Origin: Micropterix aruncella
Lineage: Eukaryota > Arthropoda > Insecta > Lepidoptera > Micropterigidae
Length of the DNA stretch: 64,000 nt
NCBI GenBank assembly: GCA_944548615.1
Contig: OX155965.1
Span: 19,937,101 to 20,001,100, forward strand
Reading direction: 5' to 3'
In this document: one piece after another, positions 1 through 9,171 of the stretch
Numbering within the stretch: the stretch's first letter is position 1
Layout of the letters: the number at the start of each line of letters is the position of its first letter
Program-made: the position numbers and the translations under genes
Notes under the pieces: model-generated
The model's input: the letters and a program-made list of their open reading frames with translations, nothing else
Told to the model about the DNA's origin: nothing
The model's database searches: none

Positions 1-847
1 ACTAGTAAGTATGATATATTAACAAGAATAAAAAAATACGACTGCTGTTACAGATAGTGTTGACATTAATTGGACATTTAGACAGGTGTTTTTTGGCATT
101 TGGACAGTTTAGATACCCTATGACGCTCGAGATGACATAACGATTCTAACAAATTCGCACACTTCTATATCGGTTCAAGCGTTTAGAAGTTATGGTGGAA
201 TAAAAAATCAGGGTTTCATCATTATTACATACCGGATTTATTCCGAGTAAAATTGCGTAGTTTTATAATTTTCAAAATGTTGGATTGGACTAAATTCGTA
301 AGAGCGAAAATCGGTTTTTAAAAAATAGGTAAAATTGCGTGTAGAATAACAAAATAAACATTGTATAATTTATTTTACTAAATTGATAGTCCAAATATTT
401 TTCTTCTTCACTCGGCCTCGAAGAGGGAAAACGAAAAAAAACTGTACTTTCATATGATGAATGTCAACACGTACCGCATAATACATCGATTTATTTTAAA
501 GACGCTGCTTTCTCCTTAAATGAGATCAAGGGGTCGCGGAACGTAGCCAATGACACTCGGGAGTACAAAACAATTCTAACAATTCGACACACTTCTAAAT
601 CGGCAAGCTTTACAACATTCAATGCACTGATTATAATACAAAAATGACATCCGAAATTATACAGCAAAAAGTCGCAAGTGAATATAATTTGACCTTTAAT
701 GAGCCTTGGAAAGACAAAAGAGTATTTTCTTCAAACTACAATACAGCCGGTGGTGACGATAAGAAAAAATAAAAGAAACTTACAATAAAATTCAAAAAGA
801 AAAAGCGAAATTGAATACCAAAAATGGAAAAAATATATTATATTTAA
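1..847. other. Left AT-rich part of the unit with an internal degenerate duplication
   Basis: No gene is seen. Positions ~115-184 and ~544-615 are diverged direct copies of each other (shared words AACGATTCTAACAAATTCG / AACAATTCTAACAATTCG and CACACTTCTA). Positions ~607-693 resemble ~2993-3080 further on (shared words CATTCAATGCA, ATTATAATA, CGAAATTATA, TCGCAAGT). The same layout is present in all other units. Confidence 0.7.
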
Positions 848-1468
848 GGCTCGCAAGAAATCTAATATAATTAGCTAGCTTTGAAAAAGAAATTGTAACT
901 AAGGCTATCGGAGGCAGCGGTAGTATTTGGGTGGCTGCCACGTGCATAGCGGCGTGGGAACCCTTTTTGTTATATATTTTATTCAAATATGAATAGAATA
1001 TAGAACAAAATGTATCATTAGGATATGTTCATGGGGCCGCTATTTAAGTTAGCTTAGTTTTATTTTTCAAAAAAAAAAAAAAATACCTAATTTCAGGCGC
1101 ATGGTAAGATGTCCTCGAGCCGGCTGGTGATAAGAGAGACAATAACTCTCGCACTAAACTCACCCTACGCACCTGATGAAGGAAATATGTAGCGGGCACT
1201 CCTCATTGGTGAATGAGAAACTCCTACCGTGTGTGCGATGATTTTATTGTCCCGGTGAGTAGTTGCAATCATTGTGATGTCTTTTACCCTGGTGAGGAAG
1301 CAGAACCTGTTACTATATAGGAACTCCGCACCGGTCAATTGTGGACCTGCTGTGTTTTGGCCCATTTCAATAATTTCGGTGAGGGGTATGTATAAAATGT
1401 CTCAGGATATTATACCGTTTACCTAGCGTCATCTTTGTTTTAAACTCAGATCGACATACGAGACAAAC
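848..1468 (+). repeat. Module A (first of two diverged copies per unit)
   Basis: This ~620 bp segment is homologous to module B (5129-5769) of the same unit. Shared blocks, in order, include GCTAGCTTTGAAAAAGAAA, GGCTGCCACGTG (an E-box-like CACGTG), GCGGCGTGGGAACCCTTTTT, GGGGCCGCTATTTAAGTTAG, TTTCAGGCGCA, CCCGGTGAGTAGTT and CCGTTTACCTA. Copies lie at 12422-13396, 19318-20252, 26178-27112 (these three include a retroposon), 33040-33659, 39587-40206, 46188-46809 and 52786-53404. The unit 2 copy starting at 8239 is cut by the deletion. Confidence 0.85.
1097..1254 (+). other. Putative exon in module A, bounded by acceptor and donor signals
   Basis: A T/A-rich tract ending TTTCAG (1091-1096) precedes it, and CCCG|GTGAGTAG, close to a consensus 5' splice site, follows it. 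The 158 bp between have no long sense frame, so a noncoding transcript or UTR exon is the likelier reading. The same borders occur in module B. In units 2-5 the retroposon sits just after the donor site. Splicing is inferred from sequence only. Confidence 0.35.
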
Positions 1469-1786
1469 CTATTTTATTGTAATACCTATTTATTTATTGC
1501 TTGCGATCGAGCACGAAGCTTATTATTAGGCACAAAGAGATCCTCTTTATATAACAAGTTAGAGTTATGGTCGATCTAGCTGGCCAAAAGTATTTTTGTA
1601 GTGTAATTGTTTTAGGGCTCATTTTTAAATTTAATAATTTTGTTATGATTACGTCATTGGAAGTACATGTTGAAAAAAAAACACGGATATGACGTCCTTA
1701 TTTACAACATCCTTTATTATAAGCGGTTTATACAAAGATGCTGTAACATATTTTAAATATTTGGCTTTCTATATCTCTGTATTCAC

Positions 1787-2072
1787 CGAGCTGCAGGTTA
1801 AACGGCTCAACCGATTGACTTGAGATTTGAAACATAAACATCTTTGGGGTCAAGTAATCGGTTTGATTTATGAAAAGTTTCCAAAAAATCAAAATGGTTA
1901 AAAAGTTACAAATTTACAAAAGTTCAAAAATATGTCTTGCTGGCGCGGGCTAAATATTGAAATTTGAAACATAGACTCTTAAGGGGTCAAGCAAGCAATG
2001 TGATTCATAAAAAGTATTAAAAAAGTTAAAGATTTTTAATTTAAAATAGTACCAACGTCAAATGAATACCAA
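1787..2072. repeat. Degenerate ~140-bp direct duplication inside the unit
   Basis: Two diverged copies (~1787-1930 and ~1938-2040) share the order: GC-rich head (GCAGGTTAAACGG / GCTGGCGCGGGCTAAA), a TTGAAACATA word, GGGGTCAAG, then a GATTTATGAAAAGT / GATTCATAAAAAGT tail. A third head (GCAGGCCCGGGCTAAACATT) starts at ~2946 after the insertion. The source is probably an old mobile element, not identified. The block is present in all units except unit 2. Confidence 0.6.
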
Positions 2073-2081
2073 AACTTTTAT

Positions 2082-2921
2082 TTTTTATTTTATTTTTATT
2101 TTTATTTTTCAGAAAACTTACAGCGTTTTATACTTAATACTAACACATAATATATACATCTAAGGCCAATTAAAAGTTTTCACAATTAAATTAAATCTAT
2201 TGTTACAGCGCAATGAGCAATGATACAAATGCAGGTTCAAGTAAGGGGAAAGGGATAGGGTAAGCTAAGTAAGTAAGTAAGATAAGCCATATTATGAGTT
2301 ATGTAGATGTATGATATATGATGATATATAACGTATATACATATATACATACATACACGTGCACAAACAATAAATTAATATAAATAATACGATACGGTAA
2401 TAATAAAATGTAAAAATATAGTTAATATAAATATATATATATATATATATCTTAATATATATAAATTACGTGTCACGTTGTTTGTCCGCGATGGACTCCT
2501 AAACTACTTAACCGATTTGAATCAAATTTGCACACAATGTGCAGTTTGATCCAACTTGAAAGATAGGATAGCTTACGTCTTAATTTATAGTCGCGATATT
2601 ATTTTATTGCAATGTCTATTATTTGACATTCGCAATTATCTGTTAGTTCCAAACGATTTTAACAGATGGCGTTATCTATTGAGTAATCCATAGATGGCTC
2701 TGCTATGTTAAACCTTCAAACGTCATAGTCGGCCAAGCGTTATTCTAAATTCAAAATATTGTGAAGGTAATACAGTGAAATTATTCCTGATTTTTAATTA
2801 TTTGTGATTCATTGTTCAACACTCTTTAATTAAAATATATACATGTAAGTATTATCACATAGTTATAAAAGTGGAAAAACTGCAGTATAGGAACCTCTCT
2901 CCAATTTTTTTTTTTACTTTC
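2082..2921 (-). mobile_element. Composite mobile insertion unique to unit 1
   Basis: The other units read straight through ACCAAAACTTTTATGGTG. Here AACTTTTAT is written on both sides (2073-2081 and 2922-2930), a 9-bp target-site duplication. The left end is T-rich with a TTTTTATTTTATTTTTA pattern, so the element is probably a retroposon inserted on the minus strand with its A-rich tail at 2082-2110. It also contains an AT microsatellite and a Helitron-like part. No coding frame is seen. Confidence 0.8.
2450..2780 (+). mobile_element. Helitron-like segment inside the unit 1 insertion
   Basis: TCTTAATATATATAAATTAC, followed by a GTCCGCGATGGACTCC block and an AACCGATTTGAATC block, resembles the start of non-autonomous Helitrons common in insects. 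The assignment is from memory of the family. I could not fix the 3' end, and no hairpin with CTRR was confirmed. Confidence 0.35.
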
Positions 2922-3080
2922 AACTTTTATGGTGATATATGCCCTGCAGGCCCGGGCTAAACATTGAAATGTAGGTATTACGTAAACACAGAAATTTTAC
3001 AGCATTCAATGCACCGATTATAATAGAAAACCAGCACTCGAAATTATATAGCTGAAAATCGCAAGTCAGTTAAATTTGAC

Positions 3081-4570
3081 TTACAAGTTCACACCTGTAA
3101 TAACAGAAGTTCCAGAAATAAAACTCCCCCCTCTGTTATGAGTCAAAATGCTGGGTTCAAAAGCTTCACGAGACTTTGATGGAAATTTTCTAGAAGCCTC
3201 TGGAAGTATCTTCTAGTGTAAAATAGCCTAAACTATACTTAGGATAGGTAGCAATTTCAGAGGAAATATACTCTTGGTACTGCACCATTAAAGAGGAAAA
3301 GGAATAAATTATCTGAACCGTCGAATCCCCATTTCTAAGCTACCGGTACAATGAATCATGCACACTCGCTAAGCCCTCGCGTAATCTGCTTATTCCGCAG
3401 CTTGGTCTGCGACTTCTCAGAATACAAGGGTAGTACTTTCAAACAGACACTGCTTTATATTTTGCTCTGTTTCAGGCGAAGCACGTTCAACATGACCGGT
3501 CTCCAATACTTAATTTGGATCGCGTTCAGCTCACCTCTCTTCAGCCAAACTTCACTAAATAAATACCTGTTTTCGAAGATCAACATAATCCACCACCACT
3601 ACCGCACGCAATTACCTATATCGGTAGAATTTTAAAACATTGTATACATTGTAATATATACATACTTTATTGCAAATAATAATTGATTATGACTCTAGCA
3701 TTTTTTAATCAATCCTAGGGTTTCTTGGCGATTCTTTCACAATTTAAGTATGGTATTATTTGATATGCGGATTTACTTAAATAATGGTATTTTAAAATAA
3801 ATTTTCAAGTTTGTATAATTTCCCAATTGTCACTCATATTAAAGATTATTGCGTATATCCACATTCTACTGAGAGTTATATTTTAAATGTTATTTCAATT
3901 GCATAATTTAGTATCCCATTTTGACTGTCCGGTTTACATAATATACTACTTAGATTATTTGCTTTCCCATTTTATTAAAACATATTAAATAGGTAGCACA
4001 TTGCGGCACGTACGTTTATGTCTGAAAACTCGGATGAATCAAAGACTATTTGACTATATGGCTCTTTGAAAAGTCGGTATTATAAATATATAATGGATGG
4101 CAAATATTAACTTTTCTGTTTTATCTTCCAAGTATTTTCTCTGCAACTCTACCACACCACGAATGATTTTCCACTAGTAGGACACCACATTTTTATCCAC
4201 ATTATTTTCTTGCGGAATAATAATATCCTAAGGAAATTCTAGTAATTTTGTGTCACCGTGAATTTGGTCTAACATTATTACTGTTTTATTGTGCATTTCA
4301 ATGCTCTTTAATGGCTAATAGCTAATATTGCCCCTGTCGAATTTCAAATTTCCCGCCTATCAGCACATGGTTATCAAATCTCGCAGTATTTTTTTTTTAA
4401 TTATTGTCTCCGATCGCTATTAATAATGTTTTTTTTTATAAATATATATTTCTAAGTTTATTCTGTCGTTTTAAAGATCGTTTATCATAAAGTAATTTTA
4501 TGCTTTAAAAAACCAGTTTTTTTTAATAAATTATAGAACGGCGGTAAAGTCTATACTCTTCGGCTAACAG
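3081..4570. other. AT-rich region upstream of the ORF107 promoter
   Basis: No supported gene is seen. A 94-codon frame at 3351-3635 is open in units 1 and 3-6 but interrupted in 7, 8 and 9, so it is not called. CTCTGTTTCAGGCG near 3463 is another acceptor-like site. T-runs of varying length occur near 4388 and 4430. The equivalent region is deleted in unit 2. Confidence 0.6.
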
Positions 4571-4574
4571 AGTC

Positions 4575-4582
4575 TATAAATA
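4575..4582 (+). promoter_or_regulatory. TATA box upstream of ORF107, unit 1
   Basis: TATAAATA lies 108 bp before the ATG and is preceded by a second AGTCTATA motif at about 4548. Initiation would be expected ~25-35 bp downstream (about 4600-4615), giving a leader of roughly 70-80 nt. No exact insect initiator is seen; CTCATAG near 4612 is the nearest candidate. Confidence 0.55.
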
Positions 4583-4682
4583 TCGTTAGCATAGCAACGA
4601 GTTTGTTTATTCTCATAGAAGGATTTGTGTGACAGATCGCTTTCAACAAGGTCTTCCTAATCTATTCTAATCAACTAAAAGA

Positions 4683-5006
4683 ATGAATAGGGGCTGCGTA
4701 AACGCGATCGAAAAAGGGGAGAAGACTCCAGGGGAGCGAGAGATGGTAAAATTCGGCGATCCTCTGAAGGACATAAGGTATTTATACGAAGACGAGGTGA
4801 AACGTGTTCGATTTGAGTGTCCACCTGTCAGGGTTGTGTATTATTATGCAGCCGACGACGAGGAAGAGGAATATTACGACGAGGAAGAGGTGGATATTGC
4901 CGCGAAGAAAAAGAAGTCACGGATTTCGCGATTATTCGGATGTTGCTGTAGATGTAAAAGAATAATCGCGAACATCTTCTTTTTCGCGACTTCCACCTGT
5001 CGCTGA
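4683..5006 (+). CDS. Array ORF107, unit 1: unrecognised small acidic/Cys-rich protein
   Basis: I do not recognise this 107-residue protein. Residues 41-44 read RVRF, preceded by Lys, and after a six-residue spacer comes VV (51-52). This spacing fits the RVxF-phi-phi docking pattern of protein phosphatase 1 regulators, but such short motifs are weak evidence. Residues 53-69 are Tyr/Asp/Glu-rich, 75-83 form a Lys/Arg cluster (KKKKSRISR) that could be a nuclear signal, and C87, C88, C89 and C91 form a cluster that could be lipidated or bind metal. The tail (94-103) is hydrophobic but too short for a membrane span, and no signal peptide is visible. The ATG has A at -3 and lies 108 bp after a TATA box. 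The reading frame is GC-richer than its surroundings. Function is unknown; transcription is inferred. Confidence 0.55.
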   Translation: MNRGCVNAIEKGEKTPGEREMVKFGDPLKDIRYLYEDEVKRVRFECPPVRVVYYYAADDEEEEYYDEEEVDIAAKKKKSRISRLFGCCCRCKRIIANIFFFATSTCR

Positions 5007-5045
5007 GATCGCCATCCCAATTATGATATAATAATACTTAACCCT

Positions 5046-5057
5046 CGCCTGCAGGCG
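5046..5057. other. 12-bp palindrome after ORF107
   Basis: CGCCTGCAGGCG, 40 bp after the stop codon, is present in units 1-6. In units 7 and 8 it is replaced by CGCTTTCAGGCG (42931, 49533), which turns it into the same TTTCAGGCG acceptor-like word found at the start of both module exons. Confidence 0.6.
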
Positions 5058-5382
5058 CTGAAGTCGTAGCTTCTTCGGATTCGAATGCTTACTAACCTGC
5101 GGGTCTCTTTCTTGACCGTCGCTTCGGAGGCTCGCGTCGAATCTATGTAATATAATTAGCTAGCTTTGAAAAAGAAAATGTACCTAAGGCTAGCCGGAGG
5201 CAGCGGTAGGATTTTGGTGGCTGCCACGTGTATAGCGGCGTGGGAACCCTTTTTGTTATATATACTATTTTAATATAAATAGTATGTATCACAAAAGGGA
5301 TCAGTAGGATTTGTTCATGGGGCCGCTATTTAAGTTAGCTTGGTTTTATTTGTCTAAAAAATAAAAAAATACCTTCTTTCAG

Positions 5383-5556
5383 GCGCACGGTAAGAAGTCA
5401 ACGAGCCGTGAAGGGCAAAGAGAGTCAATATATCCCGCACTAAACTCACCCCACGCACCTGAAGGTGGAAATAAGTAGAAGACGTGTAGGGGACTCCTCA
5501 ATCCTAATTGGCGAATGAAAAACTCCTGTCGTGTTTGCGACGATTTTATTTTCCCG
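5383..5556 (+). other. Putative exon in module B
   Basis: It is bounded by CTTCTTTCAG and TTCCCG|GTGAGTAG, the same splice-like borders as in module A. The interior has diverged to 174 bp against 158 bp. Keeping both borders through that divergence is the argument for a spliced transcript. Confidence 0.35.
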
Positions 5557-5700
5557 GTGAGTAGTTCCAATAATTGTGATGTATTTTGCCTGGTGAGGAA
5601 GCAGAACGTGTTGCTATATAGGAACTCCACCGTGGTCAATTGTAGACCGGGAAGGGTATCTATAATATGTTTCAGGATATTAAACCGTTTACCTACCGTT

Positions 5701-5765
5701 GTCTCGTCTGTAGATCTGAGTTTAGAACGGAGTTAATGTTTTAAACTCAGATCTACAAACGTGAC
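5701..5765. other. Fold-back hairpin in module B, unit 1
   Basis: The left arm 5701-5724 pairs with the right arm 5742-5765 at 22 of 24 positions, including a perfect 16-bp stem TGTAGATCTGAGTTTA / TAAACTCAGATCTACA, with a 17-nt loop. The other complete units have it at 9871-9935, 16780-16844, 23636-23700, 30496-30560, 37041-37105, 43582-43646 (one extra mismatch) and 50184-50248. Module A has only a right-arm-like sequence. Confidence 0.8.
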
Positions 5766-5769
5766 AAAC

Positions 5770-7392
5770 TTATGTCTATAATGAATATTTTGTAAATCGT
5801 GAGTATAATAACAGACTCCAATACTCAATATATTATGCCATTGAGTGATTTTTTAATTAAACAATTCATTTTATTATTCGCTTATCACTAATCAACATAC
5901 TACAGAGAACATTACAGAAAACCAATACATTGAGCAGTGAAATTAATTAAAAAATATAAATTTAAATACTAACAATCTGATAAAAACGCATTATTATTCC
6001 CCTGTAATCTAAGCCGATGGCGGGTTTTGTGTAAAAGTTTTTTAGAGTATCACCATTTAACCTTTTTTAAATATCCTAGTTAAAGTAGTTGCCGGGAGGC
6101 ACCGGGTAGTACCACAAATAACTTCGAGTTTATTTTCGGGGGAATGGGGGGTAAATTTTCAATAAATGCCTATTAGGATATCTCGGGTTGACGTATTACT
6201 CAACGTATTACCTATAGTGAGATTTAGGTAAACGATTTGGCTAGCTAGATCGACCAAATACCCCTTAGTGCTTCACCAGCTACAATGTTTCTCATTAATT
6301 TTCGGTAATTTCTCTTGCGAATCAAGGAGGCTCAGAAAAGGTCAGGATAACTTGAAGAGTGTCTCGAAAAAGAGGGAAGTTTTTATAAATTTAATAAAGC
6401 GGCTTAGTCCGAGGCGATAGGGAAAAAGACTTGAGGTCACTGGCTACTATGACTCTTGTATCCTTCTGCGAGTACAGGCTTTCAGTTCTGCTCCATCTAG
6501 CTTACATCCAGTGGAATGGTTGTCTCGCTCAAGATGAATTACGCAACATTTTTCTTTGTTTAGCTTGATAAACCTGCCATCGGTCCAACACTAGCTGCTG
6601 AGAGGATAGCAGGATTATTTGTGTTTTCTATTATTTTCAGTATGCAGTGGAAATGCTGCGTCCCTGAATGATAATCCAACTACCATTCGAACGTCCGGGG
6701 AAATTATTGGTATAGAATCAAATTTTATTATACCTTATACCGGGGAAAATAAAAATATCCCATTGACTGTTTTTTTTTATTATTTCATATATACCCTTAA
6801 TTTTAATATATCTTCCTCCTACAAGAAAAATCCGATCAGTGACGAAATCGTTATTTTTGTCTTATTGTATGTACCTTCCAGAAAACTTTTGTCGCTTTCT
6901 CTGCGGCAAAAGCCCGATTTCTCCTATATATGACTTCTTGTTCGTTCTCTAACCGTTTAAAATTTATTTTCTGAATAAATAAGTATTCTTTACTGCGACA
7001 ATACGATTAAATACTATACCGAATTTCCCTTATATCAAGAGCCATAAAAAACTAATAATATATATATATATATTACAAAGCTTAAACGATATTATATGGT
7101 TTATTGTGTATTATTTTGTTACTTTATTTTGGAAAAATATTGACAAGCACCATATGCTATGTGCAAATAGCTAGGCTTTTCTGAACGGACCGAGAAATAA
7201 TAATCTAGGTATGCACTAGCGAAAATGAGTAGAAATACAACATCGCGGTTAGTTGATCACTTTCAACGGTAACGATACCACTCAACAAGAAAAATCAATG
7301 AGTGACATATACTCAATAGAATTTATATACTGAATCGCGTTGAGACAAAAAAGTCAAAATCAAAATACTCGATTAGCAATTTAAATATTACA
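5770..7392. other. AT-rich tail of the unit
   Basis: No supported gene is seen. A 104-codon frame at 6619-6933 is lost in units 7 and 8. A GC-rich patch GCCGGGAGGCACCGGG lies at ~6090 and is conserved in all copies. The words ACTCAA / TTGAGT recur around 5820-5850 and 7270-7340. An inverted partner of module A's TGGTCGATCTAGCTGGCC (about 1569) occurs at ~6239 as GGCTAGCTAGATCGACCA. Confidence 0.6.
7058..7073. repeat. (AT)n microsatellite, length-variable between units
   Basis: There are 8 AT repeats here. The same site has 14 (11229), 8 (18137), 10 (24993), 11 (31853), 12 (38398), 5 (45012) and 5 (51614) in units 2-8. Confidence 0.9.
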
Positions 7393-8659
7393 ACTAGTAA
7401 GTATGATATATTAACAAGAATAAAAAAATACGACTGGTGTTACAGAAAGTGTTGACATTAATTGGACATTTAGACAGGTGTTTTTTGACATTTGGACAGT
7501 TTAGATACCCTATGACGCTCGAGATGACATAACGATTCTAACAAATTCGCACACTTCTATATCGGTTCAAGCGTTTAGAAGTTATGGTGGAATAAAAAAT
7601 CAGGGTTTCATCATTATTACATACCGGATTTATTCCGAGTAAAATTGCGTAGTTTTATAATTTTCAAAATGTTGGATTGGACTAAATTCGTATGAGCCAA
7701 AATCGGTTTTAAAAAATAGGTAAAATTGCGTGGAGAATAATAAAATAAACATTGTATAATTTATTTTACTAAATTGATAGTCCAAATATTTTTCTTTTTC
7801 ACTCGGCCTCGAAGAGGGAAAACGAAAAAAAACTGTACTTTCATATGATGAATGTCAACACGTACCGCATAATACATCGATTTATTTTAAAGACGCTGCT
7901 TTCTCCTTAAATGAGATCAAGGGGTCGTGGAACGTAGCCAATGACACTCGGGAGTACAAAACAATTCTAACAATTCGACACACTTCTAAATCGGCAAGCT
8001 TTACAACATTCAATGCACTGATTATAATACAAAAATGACATCCGAAATTATATAGCAAAAAGTCGCAAGTGAATATAATTTGACCTTTAATGAGCCTTGG
8101 AAAGACAAAAGAGTATTTTCTTCAAACTACAATACAGCCGGTGGTGACGATAAGAAAAAATAAAAGAAACTTACAATAAAATTCAAAAAGAAAAAGCGAA
8201 ATTTAATACCAAAAATGGAAAAAATATATTATATTTAAGGCTCGCAAGAAATCTAATATAATTAGCTAGCTTTGAAAAAGAAATTGTAACTAAGGCTATC
8301 GGAGGCAGCGGTAGTATTTGGGTGGCTGCCACGTGCATAACGGCGTGGGAACCCTTTTTGTTATATATTTTATTCAAATATGAATAGAATATAGAACAAA
8401 ATGTATCATTAGGATATGTTCATGGGGCCGCTATTTAAGTTAGCTTAGTTTTATTATTCAAAAAAAAAAAATATCTAATTTCAGGCGCATGGTAAGATGT
8501 CCTCGAGCCGGCTGGTGATAAGAGAGACAATAACTCTCGCACTAAACTCACCCTACGCACCTGATGAAGGAAATATGTAGCGGGCACTCCTCATTGGTGA
8601 ATGAGAAACTCCAGGTGTGCGATGATTTTATTGTCCCGGTGAGTAGTTGCAATCATTGT

Positions 8660-8777
8660 ATGTGTGTATGTATGTGTATGTATATATGTATATATTCTTA
8701 TGTATTATGCAATGCAACGTAAGTTCATAACATCAAAAGAGTCAGCTCATCGATACCATTGATTTTTTTAAATCAAT
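8660..8777 (+). mobile_element. A-tailed retroposon, truncated copy in unit 2
   Basis: This holds the 5' third of the insertion seen complete in units 3-5 (TATGTGTG microsatellite start, then GCAATGCAACGTAAG). It begins right after ATTGT (8655-8659) in module A and is cut at AAATCAAT by the unit 2 deletion. Confidence 0.8.
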
Positions 8778-8847
8778 TCTATCTTCAATTCTATCTATTA
8801 TTTTAAATCAATTCTATCTTCCTAATCTATTCTAATCAACTAAAAGA

Positions 8848-9171
8848 ATGAATAGGGGCTGCGTAAACGCGATCGAAAAAGGGGAGAAGACTCCAGGGAA
8901 GCGAGAGATGGTAAAATTCGGCGATCCTCTGAAGGACATAAGGTATTTATACGAAGACGAGGTGAAACGTGTTCGATTTGAGTGTCCACCTGTCAGGGTT
9001 GTGTATTATTATGCAGCCGACGACGAGGAAGAGGAATATTACGACGAGGAAGAGGTGGATATTGCCGCGAAGAAAAAGAAGTCACGGATTTCGCGATTAT
9101 TCGGATGTTGCTGTAGATGTAAAAGAATAATCGCGAACATCTTCTTTTTCGCGACTTCCACCTGTCGCTGA
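8848..9171 (+). CDS. Array ORF107, unit 2 copy (promoter deleted)
   Basis: The frame is full length and differs from the unit 1 protein only by Lys for Glu at residue 18. The unit 2 deletion ends at 8817, 31 bases before this ATG. The TATA box and most of the inferred 5' leader found in other units are therefore missing, and a 39-bp filler plus retroposon sequence lies directly upstream. If the TATA region is the promoter, this copy should be silent or use another start. Confidence 0.5.
   Translation: MNRGCVNAIEKGEKTPGKREMVKFGDPLKDIRYLYEDEVKRVRFECPPVRVVYYYAADDEEEEYYDEEEVDIAAKKKKSRISRLFGCCCRCKRIIANIFFFATSTCR

Larger units (their letters stand above)
5129..5769 (+). repeat. Module B (second diverged copy), 123 bp after ORF107
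   Basis: This is homologous along its length to module A, with a fold-back hairpin near its right end that A lacks. Copies in other units are 9294-9939, 16208-16848, 23064-23704, 29924-30564, 36469-37109, 43014-43650 and 49616-50252. In units 7 and 8 the first bases read AATCTAATATAATTAGC, as in module A, instead of AATCTATGTAATATAATT. This is either the older state or a small conversion from A. Confidence 0.85.
1..7392 (+). repeat. Tandem array unit 1 (7392 bp)
   Basis: The block starting ACTAGTAAGTATGATATATT recurs at 7393, 11576, 18472, 25332, 32194, 38741, 45341 and 51943, always in the same orientation. The order inside the unit is: left AT-rich part, module A (848-1468), a degenerate internal repeat, an insertion (2082-2921), an AT-rich upstream region, TATA box, 107-codon ORF (4683-5006), module B (5129-5769) and an AT-rich tail with an (AT)n tract. 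Its left end matches units 8 and 9 (GCTGTTACAG, TTTTTTGGCATTT), not units 2-7 (GGTGTTACAG, TTTTTTGACATTT). The phase is arbitrary, and the array may continue left of the window. Confidence 0.97.

Noticed and set aside
792..986. 64-codon minus frame in module A
   Set aside because: The composition follows AT-rich antisense of T/A runs, it is lost in unit 9, and it has no features of a protein family.
3351..3635. 94-codon sense frame, repeated at 14430, 21286, 28146 and 34692
   Set aside because: Interrupted by TAG in units 7 and 8 and frameshifted in unit 9; no recognisable domain, and the frame crosses an acceptor-like site.
5379..5736. Overlapping 86-codon minus and 73-codon plus frames in module B, and a 66-codon minus frame in module A
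   Set aside because: The minus-strand frames share EFLYSN and CFLTR words only because modules A and B are homologous. They lie over the splice-like exon on the other strand, and no start context or domain supports them.
6619..6933. 104-codon sense frame near the unit end (also 10790, 17698, 24554, 31414, 37959)
   Set aside because: AT-rich low-complexity composition, broken in units 7 and 8, and no conserved motif. Openness in the other units is explained by recent duplication.
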